Assembly: GCA_023079485.1 (NCBI GenBank)
Contig: CM041084.1
Coordinates: 132,710,792-132,774,791, forward strand
DNA length: 64,000 nt
Direction of reading: 5' to 3'
Origin: Archilochus colubris
Taxonomy: Eukaryota > Chordata > Aves > Apodiformes > Trochilidae
Below, one piece after another: positions 1 through 11,700 of the stretch (position 1 is the stretch's first letter; the number at the start of each line of letters is the position of its first letter). A program made the translations under genes and the position numbers. Below the pieces are notes generated by a model that saw nothing but the letters and a program-made list of their open reading frames with translations, searched no databases and was not told where the DNA came from.

Positions 1-647
1 CTTCAAGTGTTAAAGTAATTGAACAGAGCAGAAAAAAGCCAAACTAGACTATATTAAGAATAATTGTGTTGTTGTGTTGTTGAATTTTTTTCCTTTTGAA
101 GTGGTTGGTTGTGCAATATACTAAAAAGGCTGAAATAAATGATCTGACATGGAGTTTCATAGAGCTTAATGCCAGAAGTAATCAATCTCACTGTATCCAG
201 TGGCCATTACATTTCTTCTGCTTAGCCCTCTGCGCTCCCAATACCTATGACTAGATATTGTTTATGGTTTTTTGAAGCATACTTTTTGGGAAGATATGGT
301 GATCCTACCCAAATATCCTATATACTGCATTGCAAAGGGCTACTTGCTGTAAAACCTTTTTTTAGATTGCTTTGTGCTTTAGGTTTTTTGCACTGCTTTG
401 TAAAGTATTTGAAAATTAAGGTGTAATTTTCTTCTATTATATATTTTGGATGTATCTACATATCACCCAGCTCCTTTAAGCAGTTCCAGACTGTTACAAG
501 ATATCTACAGGAGAAAGTCACCTCTTTCAAGACAGGGGCCAGGGAAAAACACTTGACATACCAAAAATGTTCTACCGTAGGTGATCTTGCATGGTGCTGG
601 TTTTTTTTCACCTTTTAGTATCTCTAAGGATATTGGTTAGTTTAGAC
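1..647. other. Single-copy AT-rich DNA, no gene seen
   Basis: No splice-flanked open frame, RNA gene or recognisable repeat was found here. The only low-complexity feature is a short TTG/TTGTG-rich run at about 66-84. A T-rich stretch just before 620 leads into the first CR1 element. Confidence 0.5.
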
Positions 648-1057
648 TCGAGCACAGACCCTGTGAGGAGAGGCTGAGGGATCTGGGGCTGTTCAGCCTG
701 AAGAAGAGGAGGCTCAGGGGAGACCTCATCGCTCTCTACAACTACCTGAAAGGAGGTTGTAGCCAGGTGGGGGTTGGTCTCTTTTCCCAAATGACTTTCA
801 ACAAGACAAGAGGGCATGGACTTAAGTTGTGCCAGGGGAAGTTTAGGTTAGATATTAGAATTTCTTTACGGAGAGAGTGATCCGGCATTGGAATGGGCTG
901 CCCAGGGAAGTAGTGGATTCTCCGTCCCTGGAGATATTTAAAAAGAGACTGGATGTGGCACTCAGTGCCATAGTCTAGCAACCGCAACGGTGGTTCCAGG
1001 GTTGGACTCGATGATCTCTGAGGTCCCTTCCAACCCAGCCAATTCTATGATTCTATC
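648..1057 (+). mobile_element. CR1 LINE, 3' fragment
   Basis: This is a 5'-truncated CR1 non-LTR retrotransposon of about 410 bp. The stretch around 660-780 corresponds to the C-terminal part of CR1 ORF2 (the region translating roughly as a leucine-rich '[24 protein letters not shown]' type segment in related copies), but the frame is broken. It ends with the conserved 3' UTR signature GAGGTCCCTTCCAACC and the terminal octamer repeat ATTCTATGATTCTATC at 1042-1057, as expected for target-primed insertion. No flanking target duplication is obvious, which is normal for CR1. The 5' boundary is approximate. Confidence 0.93.
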
Positions 1058-2425
1058 AGAATGTGTTTTTCTAAGTGCCAGCAAATGAAGAACTTTTCAT
1101 AAGGTATACTATTTAGGTTTAATTCTGTCTCATTGAAACACTCTGAACAGCAAGTTTGTGTGTATGTTTTTAATCTCTGATGGCATGTTGTTTTAGTGGG
1201 TGATTTAGCAAGACCAGGAAAGTGTTTGTGTATTATTGCATTCTTTTGGAAGGACCCATCAACACAGAGGCCCTGCCTTTGGGGTGCAAGTATAAAGAAC
1301 TTAGAGTGGTATGTTTGTTAAATATTGCATGGGCACTTTGCAGCATATTTGTGAAGTCTGAATAATGTTTAAGAACCTTAGATTCTTTAACCTTACTAGT
1401 TTTTTGTTGTTGTGTTCTTTTTTGTTTAAAGTGGCTATGAGTGGCAATATACAGCAGTAACTGGTTTTGGTAACTGGCAAAATTTTTTTTCTACTGAGTG
1501 ATTGCTTTGAACTAAAATAGAATTAGGAATATTTTTGATTAACTTCACGCTTTGCTTGTCTGTTGATTTGTTTCTCAGCAGTCTGTTTCCAAAGATATCT
1601 TGAACTAACTGAATACCATGTCTTGGAATTGTACTTTCCATTTTGCTGCAACCATAATACGTGTATCAAAAGCCATCATATATTGTCTTTATTGTGGCAG
1701 TATATCAAAACTTTCCTGAAGTATAAAAAAAGTTTCATCCCTGTTAGCTCTCATTATCACTTCATCATACTGTAACCTCAGTAAGCATGACCTGTTCTGT
1801 GTAAATCCATGTAAATTTTTACTTGGCTAAATAATGAACTAGAGTTCTCCCTCTTATTTTAATTTTTTAATAATTTTTTTCTTCACTTGTTTGTTGCTTT
1901 TTCTTCTTCTAAAAAAAGTAGAATGGTGGTAATAGACTTGCTTTATATGCTCCAATGCTCTGAGTACAGGAGTCACTCCCTTTCCATTCTTTAAGTTATT
2001 TCTTTTGAACTGGTTAAATTCTATGTATAGTTCTTTTTGTTTCAAACGTAACAATTTGCAAAATTTTTGCATTTGGTTGTGTGATGTGACTCAGTTTTTA
2101 CCATTGCCTGTGCAAGCTGTTTTGTTCTGCTCTTACTTTTCAAGGCTTACTGTGCATGGTGGTGTTTAATTTTTCAGGTCTTGCCTGTGTAAGCACACTG
2201 GAGGCTGTGTTCACACTGGCCCTTGTCTAGCACAGCTGTAGTTGACCACTTAGCCAGGGGCAACAGCTATCTGCAGGCTTTATCTGGGTGAGACTCCCCA
2301 CATCACTCTGCTTATCAGGAGTCAGTTATCCAACATTCATATTGAAAGTTTGTCATTTGAGACAAAAGCTGGACTGGAACCTCACACCTTCCATTCTTTT
2401 CTTTCTTTTTACATAGACTCATGGA
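1058..2425. other. Single-copy AT-rich DNA, no gene seen
   Basis: Several T-rich runs occur (for example around 1856-1915), and short open frames without splice context. A strong polypyrimidine tract ending in ATAG at about 2416 would look like a splice acceptor, but it leads straight into the next CR1 and has no open frame behind it. Confidence 0.5.
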
Positions 2426-2662
2426 ATGCAAGCTGGAGCATAGGAGGTTCTGTGTAAACATAAGGAAGAGATTTTTTCAGTGTGGGGGTTACAGAGCACT
2501 GAACCAGTCTGCTCAGTGAGGTTGTGGAGCCTCCTCTGGAGACATTCAAACCTGCCTGGATGTGTTGCTGTGGGACCTACACGAGGTGATTCTGCTCTGG
2601 CAGGAGAGTTGGACTTGATCTCCAGAGGTCCCTTCCAACCCTTGACATTCTGTGATTCTGTG
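2426..2662 (+). mobile_element. CR1 LINE, 3' end fragment
   Basis: This is a short CR1 3' terminal piece of about 240 bp. It contains the usual ORF2 end and 3' UTR, including the segment GGAGACATTCAAACCTGCCT, then TCCAGAGGTCCCTTCCAACC, and finishes with the octamer repeat ATTCTGTGATTCTGTG. The octamer variant (TGTG rather than TATG) separates it from the copy at 648-1057, so it belongs to a different CR1 subfamily. It abuts another CR1 in the opposite orientation. Confidence 0.9.
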
Positions 2663-2674
2663 ATGGCATCACAG
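2658..2674. repeat. Perfect inverted repeat at CR1-CR1 tail-to-tail junction
   Basis: The arms CTGTGATG and CATCACAG are perfect reverse complements with one base (G) between them. The left arm belongs to the octamer tail of the plus-strand CR1. The right arm is the start of the minus-strand CR1 read from its 3' end. This places two CR1 3' termini face to face with essentially no spacer. Confidence 0.85.
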
Positions 2675-3486
2675 GATAAGTCAAATTAGAGGGGACCTCA
2701 GAAGGGATCTCATCTGAGCAAAGTCATCTGTGAGATTGGTTCAGGTTGTTCAGGGCTTTATTCAAACAGGTTCTCAAAAGCTCGAAGCAGGCAGTCTGCA
2801 CAACTGCTCTGGGCAGTCTGGTCCATGGCTGAACTGTGCTCCTGGCACACAGCACCATCAGACCTCACTGCAAATAGTCCAGCTCTGTCTTCCTAATAAC
2901 CTCTCTGTTGATACTGGAAGGAGCCATTATGTCCCCTGAAGCCATGCCTTCTCCAGGCTGGAGCTTCCTAGCTTCCCCAGCATCTCCTGACAGGGCAAGT
3001 ACTTTGGCCTAACTAAGCTGAGAGCCCTATGCTTTACTTGCTCCCGTGTGTCTGTGTCTTTCTTGTGCAAAGGGGAGGCTGCAGAACTGGATGAAGTATT
3101 CCAGGAATGGTCTGGTGGTCTGTGAATAAGGGCGGATGGTTCCTTCCCTCTATCTGCTAACCGTGCTCCTGCTAAGAAATTATGGGATGCTGTTGTCCAT
3201 CTCTACAGCCAGGGCATGCTGCTGGCTTGTGCTCATCTTGCTATCCCTAGGGCCTTTCCGGCCAGGCAGCTCCCATTCTATGCCACTGCAAGAGTTTCTT
3301 CCTTCCTGAGTTTAAGACTTTGTATTTTTGTCCTTGCTGAATTTCATAAGGTCCCTGTCAGCTCATTGCTCCAGCCTGTCCAAGTCTCCCTGGATGACAA
3401 TCCTGCCCTTAAGCATATCAACTGTTCTCCCCTAATTTGGTGCCATCTGCAAACTTGATAATGGTGCAGTCCATTGCCTCCTCCAA
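2668..3486 (-). mobile_element. CR1 LINE, minus strand, old 3' portion
   Basis: Read on the minus strand, this is a diverged CR1 covering the 3' UTR and the C-terminal half of ORF2, about 820 bp. Diagnostic pieces on the plus strand are the antisense of the ORF2 region: 'ttctccaggctgga' (2950-2963), the tract around 3070-3110 ('ctgcagaactggatgaagta'), and 'ctgtccaagtctccctggat' near 3377. It ends near 'ggtgccatctgcaaacttga' (about 3440), which corresponds to the segment just after the RT catalytic box. Many indels break all frames. It is clearly older than the copy at 51.9 kb. Confidence 0.85.
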
Positions 3487-4754
3487 AGAAAAGAGCTGCT
3501 TTTGTCATTCTGTATGAACATTTTATGCCATTTTATCACTATAATACAATTGTTTCTTAACAGAATACATTTTTATTCTCAGTACTTGTACTCAGCATAG
3601 GTTTGAGCAGTTGGTGTGAATAGCAGTAAATTATGCTTAAATACATCTGTTGCAAACTAAAATGCTTACTGAGATTTTGCATCAGTTTTACTATATAAAA
3701 TGTCATCTTTAAGACATCGTTTTAGAAATCACTGTTGCTACTAATAAATGTCTCATTTTGGAAGTCATAGCTTTCAGAATACATATCCAAGCAGATAAAA
3801 GTTATTTCTCATCTATTCTAGTGCAAAGGAAGTCTTTGTACTTTCAGCAGCCTTTCTTAGCAGGTTGGTGTGGAGAGATGAGCAATGGTTCTCCTTGCCT
3901 GTTCTGCCACTTTGCCCTGGGAATGGTACTTTCCACCAGAGAGGGGTGAGGTGACCCATGCTAAGCCAGTCAAATGGTATGGCAATATTTCAGGGCCAGA
4001 ACTTTCTGTGCAAGGGGGAAAATGTCTGAAGTCCAAAATAAAGCTTTGTTTAATAATTTTGGTGTCAATATTTGTTTTTTATTCAAAAAAATTATATAAT
4101 TGTACCACAAGGAGGAGGAAGATGGTGCTGCCAGCAAAGTGCTGACGTAGGTACCAACATATCCAACACTTCACTCTTCTGACTTTTGCACCAGTCACCT
4201 TCAAGGGAGGATGCTTCAGCTACTCAGTAATTTTATACCTTTTGTTTTTCCTTGAATATTGTGTCCTGTTTTCTGGGAAACTGCAATACCCTATTTAGTT
4301 GCCAATGTTATTATTTACATCCGGGAAAAGCCAGAAAGTGTCAAAGCCCTTTAGTTAAAATTCTCTCTGAGCTGCATATCTGGCAGTGTAGGCATAGTTT
4401 AGACTCCCAGTTAGCCTGACAATCACAAATAGGGAACTGGAGTGTGGTTTCCCAAGATATGCACAGAATGTGCATGCCTCAAATCCATTAATTTTCAATT
4501 AGAGTGGACACTTGTCTTGCTTAAAGGCTTTAGAAGTTCCCAATCAAGACAGCTTAACATGAATCATGTATTTGTTATGCTTTCTATGTAAAGAGACTGA
4601 TGTTGGTCAGTGGCAGGGGTAGAAATTGCATAGGAAAAAACTGTACTTCAGACTGTTGATATTTGTGCTGCTTTCCGAGCTGCAAGGCTGTGATTCTGAA
4701 ACAAGAGGGCACGGAAAGGAAATCTGTTCTAAGACAGTGTTAGGGATCATGTGG
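3487..4754. other. Single-copy AT-rich DNA, no gene seen
   Basis: No coding exon, RNA gene or identifiable repeat was seen. A CTCF-like string (CCACCAGAGAGGGG near 3936) lacks the required GGC core and is not called. Confidence 0.5.
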
Positions 4755-5735
4755 CCACACAAATCCAAGATGAGGTGTGCTCAAGGGTGCTGAAAAATCC
4801 GACTCTTATCTTTGAAAAGTCGTGGCAACAGAATGAAATTCTTAATGACAGCAAATGTCACAGCCAGCTAATAACTATTGAGGTCCCTCTGGGTTCAATA
4901 CTGGGACCAGCACTCTTCAGCATCTTCATTAATTATATCAGTGATGGGATGGAGTGCAGTGTCAGCATGCTGGCAGATGACATCAAATAGCAGGCAGCAC
5001 TCGGTATGCTGGAGGGCAGTGCTGCTTTCCAGGGGAACCTGGGCAGGCTGAAGAAATGGGCTGACAGAAACCTCATCAAGTTCAGTAAAAGCAAATGCAA
5101 TGTCTTGCCCATGGGATAAAATAACCCTGTGTAAAAGAATGGGCTGGGAACTACCTGCCTGGGAAGGAGTACTGCAGAAAGGGGTCTGAGGGGCCTAGTA
5201 AATGGCAATTTGATTGTGAGCCAGCACCTTGTCCTTACAGCAAAGAAAGTCACCGGCATCCTTCAGCTGCATGAGCAAGAGTGTAGCCAGCAGTTCAGAG
5301 AAAGATCCTTCCCCTCTATTTGGCATTTATGAGATTAACTGGAATACCATGTCCAGTTTTGGGCTACCCAAGAGGAAGAACAATGTTTATTTATGGTGAC
5401 CAAACAAGGTGGTCAAAGGGTCTGTGTCAAATGGCATATGACACAAGGCTGGATTGACTCAGACTTAAGAAGAGATGGCCAAGGGGAGACCTTAGTGCTA
5501 TCAGTGAGTACCTGATATAGTGAAGGTGGATCTAGATTTTTCTCCAAGATACAGAGTAAGAGGCAGTGGACACAAATTTTAACATAGAAAAGTGTTTTTA
5601 TTGTGATGGTGGTGAAGTACTGGAACTGGCTATCAGGAAAGGTTGTGAAGGTGCTCAAGACTCAACTGGACATATCCCTGAGAAATCTGATCTGATTACA
5701 TCTTTGAGCTGAAGGTTGGACTATGCAGTTCCTCC
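4755..5735 (+). mobile_element. CR1 LINE, old internally deleted copy
   Basis: This ancient CR1 spans from the middle of ORF2 to near the 3' end. The stretch around 4800-4860 (containing TTTGAAAAGTCGTGGCAAC) matches CR1 sequence from well upstream of the RT catalytic box. The box itself begins only about 25 bases later at 4883, so an internal deletion joins the two. Downstream, 5020-5130 reads as the ORF2 segment after the ADD box, 5330-5540 as the ORF2 C-terminus, and 5640-5735 as the 3' UTR (CTCAACTGGACATATCCCTG, then GTTGGACTATGCAGTTCC). The terminal octamers have decayed. The exact 5' boundary is uncertain. Confidence 0.8.
4883..4990 (+). pseudogene. Relic of CR1 ORF2 reverse-transcriptase catalytic core
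   Basis: A 35-codon open stretch ends in TAG. It retains the RT signature in order: PLGSILGPALFSIFIN, then SDGMECSVS, then MLADDIK. The last part corresponds to the FADDTKL catalytic box of non-LTR reverse transcriptases, with both aspartates kept but F changed to L and T changed to I. The frame is open only across this block and stops straight after ADDIK. Flanking ORF2 sequence is deleted or frameshifted, so this is a dead fragment of the LINE and not a host gene. Confidence 0.85.
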
Positions 5736-8700
5736 TGATGTAATTATACTATTATTTTATATTTTTTCATAATTGTGTATTTTATATAAAGTTTGAAATT
5801 TATTTCTGTTCAAATAATAACATTTGCTGAAGTCCACACTTAGTTGGCCCACCTCAGGAAATTTCTTACTTATATTAATGCATTATTTCTGGAAAAATTA
5901 CTCATTTCCTAAGGGAGCCATTCAACAAATTGAGCACCACTGAAATACAGTTAAGATGTAAATTTATGGAGCTGTGTTTAGACTGGCAATTCAGGAAGAG
6001 CTTGTTTAGTTGCTTTTTGGAACCTGAATTTCACTCGGGCACATGAATTCTCCTCTCAGAGGCCAGGGCTTTTATAGATGCTGTACCACCACTTAGCATT
6101 ATACCCAACTCTTTTGTTGAATAACTGCTGACAACCTCAGGTTTAAGCCCTACCTGTAGGATTTGGTCTTAGGTTTTTAAACTTTTCTCTTCTGTTTGTT
6201 AACTATTATATTATTTGGCTAACCTTTGTATTTGCCAGGTATTCTCTGAAGTTGTACTAGAAGATGTTTACTAATCTACTTTCTGTTCAGGATATTAAAA
6301 TCAAGGTCCTGAATTGCTTGATCTAAAAGTCTCTTTCTTATCCAGGTCAACAGGAACAGCCTGTGCAGAGCAGTGCATTCGTAAATGTGAAACAAGGCCA
6401 CACCACCATGTTTAACACTAAGAGGTCAGTTCTCATCTTTTTTCTTTTATTGTTATACTTTCATCTCCAAAAAAAATAGTGTGGCTGTTGTGAATCTGAG
6501 CTGAAAATTTTGCATTTTCTGAATATATAATGCACAAAATACATCAGCTAGATATATTGCTCCATTATATTGCTTGTTTTTACTTCATTGCTGGTATACT
6601 TTAATTGACAGATATGTGGCATACAGGCCATGTAGCTCAAAAACAAATAGTGTCTCCATTGCTTTATGGGTCACAGCAAGAGTGCCAAAGAAGACACTCT
6701 GCTACTGCTGGAGAGTATTCCTCCTGCTTTCTGTGTGCGGAAAATAACACCAAGACAACAAAACTTGAATGTAAGATAGGTTCTTTTCTGCCATTTTAGG
6801 GAGTCCATTGAATATAAGGTAACCTCCATCTCTTACTTTGCATGTTTCTGTGTCATTCGCCAAATACCAGAAAGGTCAACATGTTGAATCCATGAATTCA
6901 GCTTCCTGCACTCTTTAAATACTCCTCTTAAGCATCAGTTGTGCTCCTGTGTCTGTCAGCAGACACCATAGGTTGCTTCTCCTTCCTGCAGCTGCTGAAG
7001 CCATGGCAGCACCTGAGGCACCTTGCCAGGTTCCACCTTCTGCACCTATGGGTCTTCCCCAGGGGAGTGTGATTTATCTGTGGAACAAGATACCATATAC
7101 CATTCATCCTCTGTGTGAATTCCCTGGTTTTCTTGCTTGTTGGTAGGCTTTTAGGGTTTTAATAACAAACTAGAGAAGGACTTGAACACTTGTGCTTCAG
7201 TCACATGGCAGCGTAGTGAAATGTTTGCCCCATGCAGTAGCACAGCACCTTTAATCTGGTACCTGAAAAAGAGGCTCAGTAGGGTTGGCTGGCTTGCCCT
7301 TAAGAAGTAGCACATGTGAAGCAGCATCTTGCATGCCTGCAGGAATCAGAGGTGGCAAATAATAAGAAAAATCAACATGGTTTTCCGAGGCATCAATTAC
7401 TGCACCAGCTATACAAGGCTTTATGAAAATGAAACTTTAAATCTTTTTTTTAGGTAAATACAGAATCTATTCTTTTGTCCGTATGATGAGCTTATGATAA
7501 CTGTTGCTGAGGGTATAGAACTGTAAAATTTCCATTTGAGGATTTCTGTTTTCAATTGATTGCCTTCGAAGAATATTATGACTCAAGTTAACCATTCTGC
7601 TAAAAGAATTAATTTATTGCATTGCATTAGATTCAGATGAATTAGTTATTCTTTGCCATTGTCTAATGTTACCCCATATGAACTCCCTTCTGGACTGATC
7701 TAAACATATTTTTTAATCTCACAATAGTTCCTTTATTTTTTTTAACCATTATTAAGCAGTGGCAAAATGAAGAATTGTGTTTGATTGGTAGCAGAAGACT
7801 GCTTAAAACTACTGAGAGTTTTTCAAAAATCTTTGATCAGTAAGTTACTTCTCTTCCTAAAACAAAATAATGTGATTCCTTGGTAATATTGTGAGGAGAA
7901 AAGCTATTTTTCTGCAGGAAAGGATAATTTATGGTTTATTTTCTTGTACAATTAGTTTTGCTAATAATAATCCACAGAAGACATTTAGCATGATTACAAA
8001 ACTCAGGCTCAAAACCTAAATTATTTCCTGTGACCAAAACTTTGGAAGGTATCAGGTATTGGGTATCCCAGCTCTGATTTTATTTGTACTTTTCTCTTAG
8101 TTTTGCATACAAATTTTATTTTTAGTGGATTATCCCTATTGAATGGACTGAATAATAAAATTGATTAAAATTGATAAAAGTGACTGCCCTATCAGAAGAC
8201 CTGTGACAAAATTCGTAAGTAAGGAAGGTATTTCTCCTCTGGTTAATAAGAAGCTGTGTTGTTTATGTGAACTGACATCCCTAACAAAGTAGTGAATTCC
8301 ACTTGATTTCAATTCAGTTTGAGAGCTGATCCCATGCTTTTAAATGCTGAACTGTTGTGGGTTCTCTGTCTTGCGTTGTATTTTGCTCTCATCTATTTCT
8401 CTATCAGGTTAATTTTTCTCCAGTTAATTAAATCCACAGCAGACACCAGAACTGAAATAGCAGTGGGAAGTATGTACACTAATGAGTTTCTGGTGTGTTG
8501 TATTACTTGTGTTGTGTAAGAGCACTTGCTGATACCATGGTCCTCCTGTATGAAAATGGATTTAGAGAAGGGATTTTATTTGTGCAAACCAGGTTCATAT
8601 GTGGAAGCTGCTCTGCAAAGCTAGGCCCCCAATAAGCACATCCTCAGGCTTTGCAATAAACTCTATTTATTTACCACTGGCATCACAATGTTCAGGAGTA

Positions 8701-11700
8701 CCCTTAACCTGTGGTTATACACACTCTTCAGTTTGGAAACGTCATGTGTTATAACTCATTTAAACTGTGCCCATGCAGCTGGAGAGTATTTCTCTTGGAT
8801 GGTATGCTCAGTTCTCTTTACCTTTGCTAGCCTAGATCAGAGTGCTTTAAAAGAAGCCCTGTGAGACAAATGTAACCCTTCATGCCAGCCATTTGGTCCC
8901 TCAATGAGGGGGACCACATTTGCTTAGCAGACTGAAGCAAATGTGAGAAACAGGAGGTGAGAAGTATGAGAACATTTGCATGAGTGTGTATGGAATCTGG
9001 CTCAAACTCTGAAGGTGTCCCTTTTTTGAGAAGCCTTGCACATGGCATATGTTTGAATTGCCGTTGTGGATGTTACCATCTTCATCCTGTGAAGTGCACA
9101 GAATACCACTCTGGATAGTTAGAAGTTGGCTGCTACATCAATGTGTGAGTTGTCTCCTGCTCTCAGTGTGTGATGTCTCCTTCCTCATCCATTGGTTTTC
9201 TCCTGGAGAAAGTCTGTAGACCTAAGAGAGCAGCCAGAGCTTGTGTTGCCAGTGCTTAGGCTGTTGAGGGCTACTGTTACTATGTTTACTCAAGGAATTT
9301 TGGAGGGAAGAAAGAAAAGGAAAAAAAGAGGGAAAAAGACTGATTTCTAGGCACCCTGATTGCCCTGGTGTGAACTCAGAGTTTATTTTTATTGTGGTCA
9401 TCTCTGTGAACAGCATTTTATTTATAGGGTGTGACTCCAGCCTGAGTCTCTGGTGGCTGATGCAGCTGAGAGCTTCTGTTGTGTCCTGATGGCTGCTTTG
9501 GTGCCAGGCTGTGTGAGTGGCAGTGATGACAGCTTTGGCCAGTGGGCCTGGAGTTTCATAACACAGCAGTTATTTCTGGAGGCAAATAGTTTTCTTTCCA
9601 AATCATTCCCATCAGCCTCTAAAATGATAGTAAATTTTCTTAGGCCAGGTCTGTCAGCAACAATTTAAGTCCTGGGATAAGTGGAATAGCAGATCTTTCT
9701 ACAGTGTCTGCCTATTTTGGCATGATTATAATCTTAGGTGATCACTAAACTGGGCAAATAATGTGACTGGTAGAGAAGGAGGATGAAGAAATTTGGAAAG
9801 ACATATCAGCTTTTTGGTCACTGGCAGTTACTGGTTTCCTAATCTCATATCTGATTTTGATTAGAAAGTTAAAGAAATACCATTCATTTATAAGCTCCTG
9901 ATATGAACAGACTGTAGTGTTTTCAAGATAAGATAACCCTAGATTACTTTGTTTTTTTCTCCTTAGCTGCAGAAAGGCTATGTTTAAACATGGTTTCTAA
10001 ATTTCATGGGTTTTATTAGCATTAGTCCTGGACTGTTCCTGTGTTTGTTCTTATACCTCTGCAAGGTACTAAAGCATGGCCAGGGGATGGCCACAGAACT
10101 CTGTCCATTCCTGAACACTAAGAGGTTATGTCTGGTTTTTTATTTGGGATTTTTTAAGTGTAGAAAAATAATTACCTGCTTTGATCTAAATGCACATGAT
10201 TCTCACTTTCACCTTGCTTTTGCTTTTTAATTGGAATTGACAACACTTGAATGAAGCTATAACATGCTTAGTTTCTTCTGCTCTGTTATGGAATTAACTT
10301 TCTTATGTTTAAGTTTATATTAATTAATTAAGATTTTCTCAGTTGCATTTTTACAGAGGTCTATTTTACAATAAAACTCTATGCCACTTTGAGTAGAGCC
10401 TTTCAAAATCATTTGCATGAGCAAACCAGTCAACATGGCACATAGCTTTTTGTTAGAGTTATCTCAATTTCTACACCAATTCCATGCTGCAGGTGTAATA
10501 TTCAGAATTATTTAACTCTCTGTTTCTTTGCTAATATCTTGGAGTTCTGTAAAAATGTCCAGTTATTAGTTGCATATTTTTAATTACAGAATTACACTTG
10601 AAATTCAGTTCTAACAATTAATACCATAACTTCCTTCTTCAAAAGTGGCTGACACATCTCAGCGACTGCAATAATTTTTTTTTCTGTCCAGAATGTGTGT
10701 TTATTTACTTCTCCAGTTGATCTCAAGCAATTAATACCTAAGCAAAACTGCAGACACCTTTCAGGTCATGTTTCCAGTTCCTTCATGCTTTAGAAGATTC
10801 AGGGGGCACAGTTTCTGAGCAAGACAGTTAAGATATATTGGGTATGTGGCTCAGCTCAATAAACAGTGATATGTACCCTGTTACACCCTGTTCAAACTCC
10901 TGCTGAAGAGCAAGCCCATGGCATTTCTGAATTCAGTGGAATTATTTTGCTCTTATTCTAGAAATCAGGATTTCACCAGAATTTTTGAACAATGCTGTTT
11001 CTCAGTAGTATGCAGGATGAGGCAAGTGTTGTTTGGTTTGGCTTTTCAAGAAACACATTTGGAAGAAAAATATGCCAAGGTATAAACTGAAGGTCAGTCT
11101 TGCTGAATGATGAAGTCAGTTGAAGTTACTTATGCCCCAGTGCAATCACTTTTTCCTGCAGAGGAAAGGATGAAGACATTTCACAGATAATGATGAACTT
11201 TTTCTCATGCTCAGATTTTGTGCTGATCTTGGGCCTCTGTGCCCTGCAGGTATCTCCAGATGTTGATATGTTTCCAGTCTTGGCAGAACTGCATGTGCTA
11301 GATTCCATCTGTAAAAGTAACTTTGTGACATTTCTCTCATTTTTAGGAGATGAAGTCTGTAGATTAGAGAATTATCAGTGCTGCCACACATGAAACCTAG
11401 TCTCAGTTTTAAAAAGCTCTAGTTTAATTTCAACTTCGATGTGAAAGGCACAGTCAGCACCTCACAGAGGTGACGGTATCTCAACTCTGCTGCCTCCTTC
11501 ACACGTAAGAATAGCTACACTACTGGTCAGAAACACATTTTCTTCTGGGGATTGCTTTCCAGATACATCTCTGAAACCTTTTTAAGCAGAATTGCTACCA
11601 CATAATGAGAGCTGTTGTCATGTCCTGCAGACTTTTTCAAATGCTTCTGGAAATTACAAATTTTCTCCGTTTCTTTGGATGCTTTTTTTTTTAAACTCTG

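Noticed and set aside
3936..3949. CTCF-like string CCACCAGAGAGGGG
   Set aside because: Lacks the GGC core that follows AGRK in true CTCF sites.
11190..11250. Exon-like segment with CTCATGCTCAG acceptor and CTGCAG-GTATCT donor
   Set aside because: Only about 35 nt, interrupted pyrimidine tract, uninformative frame; weaker than the candidates reported.
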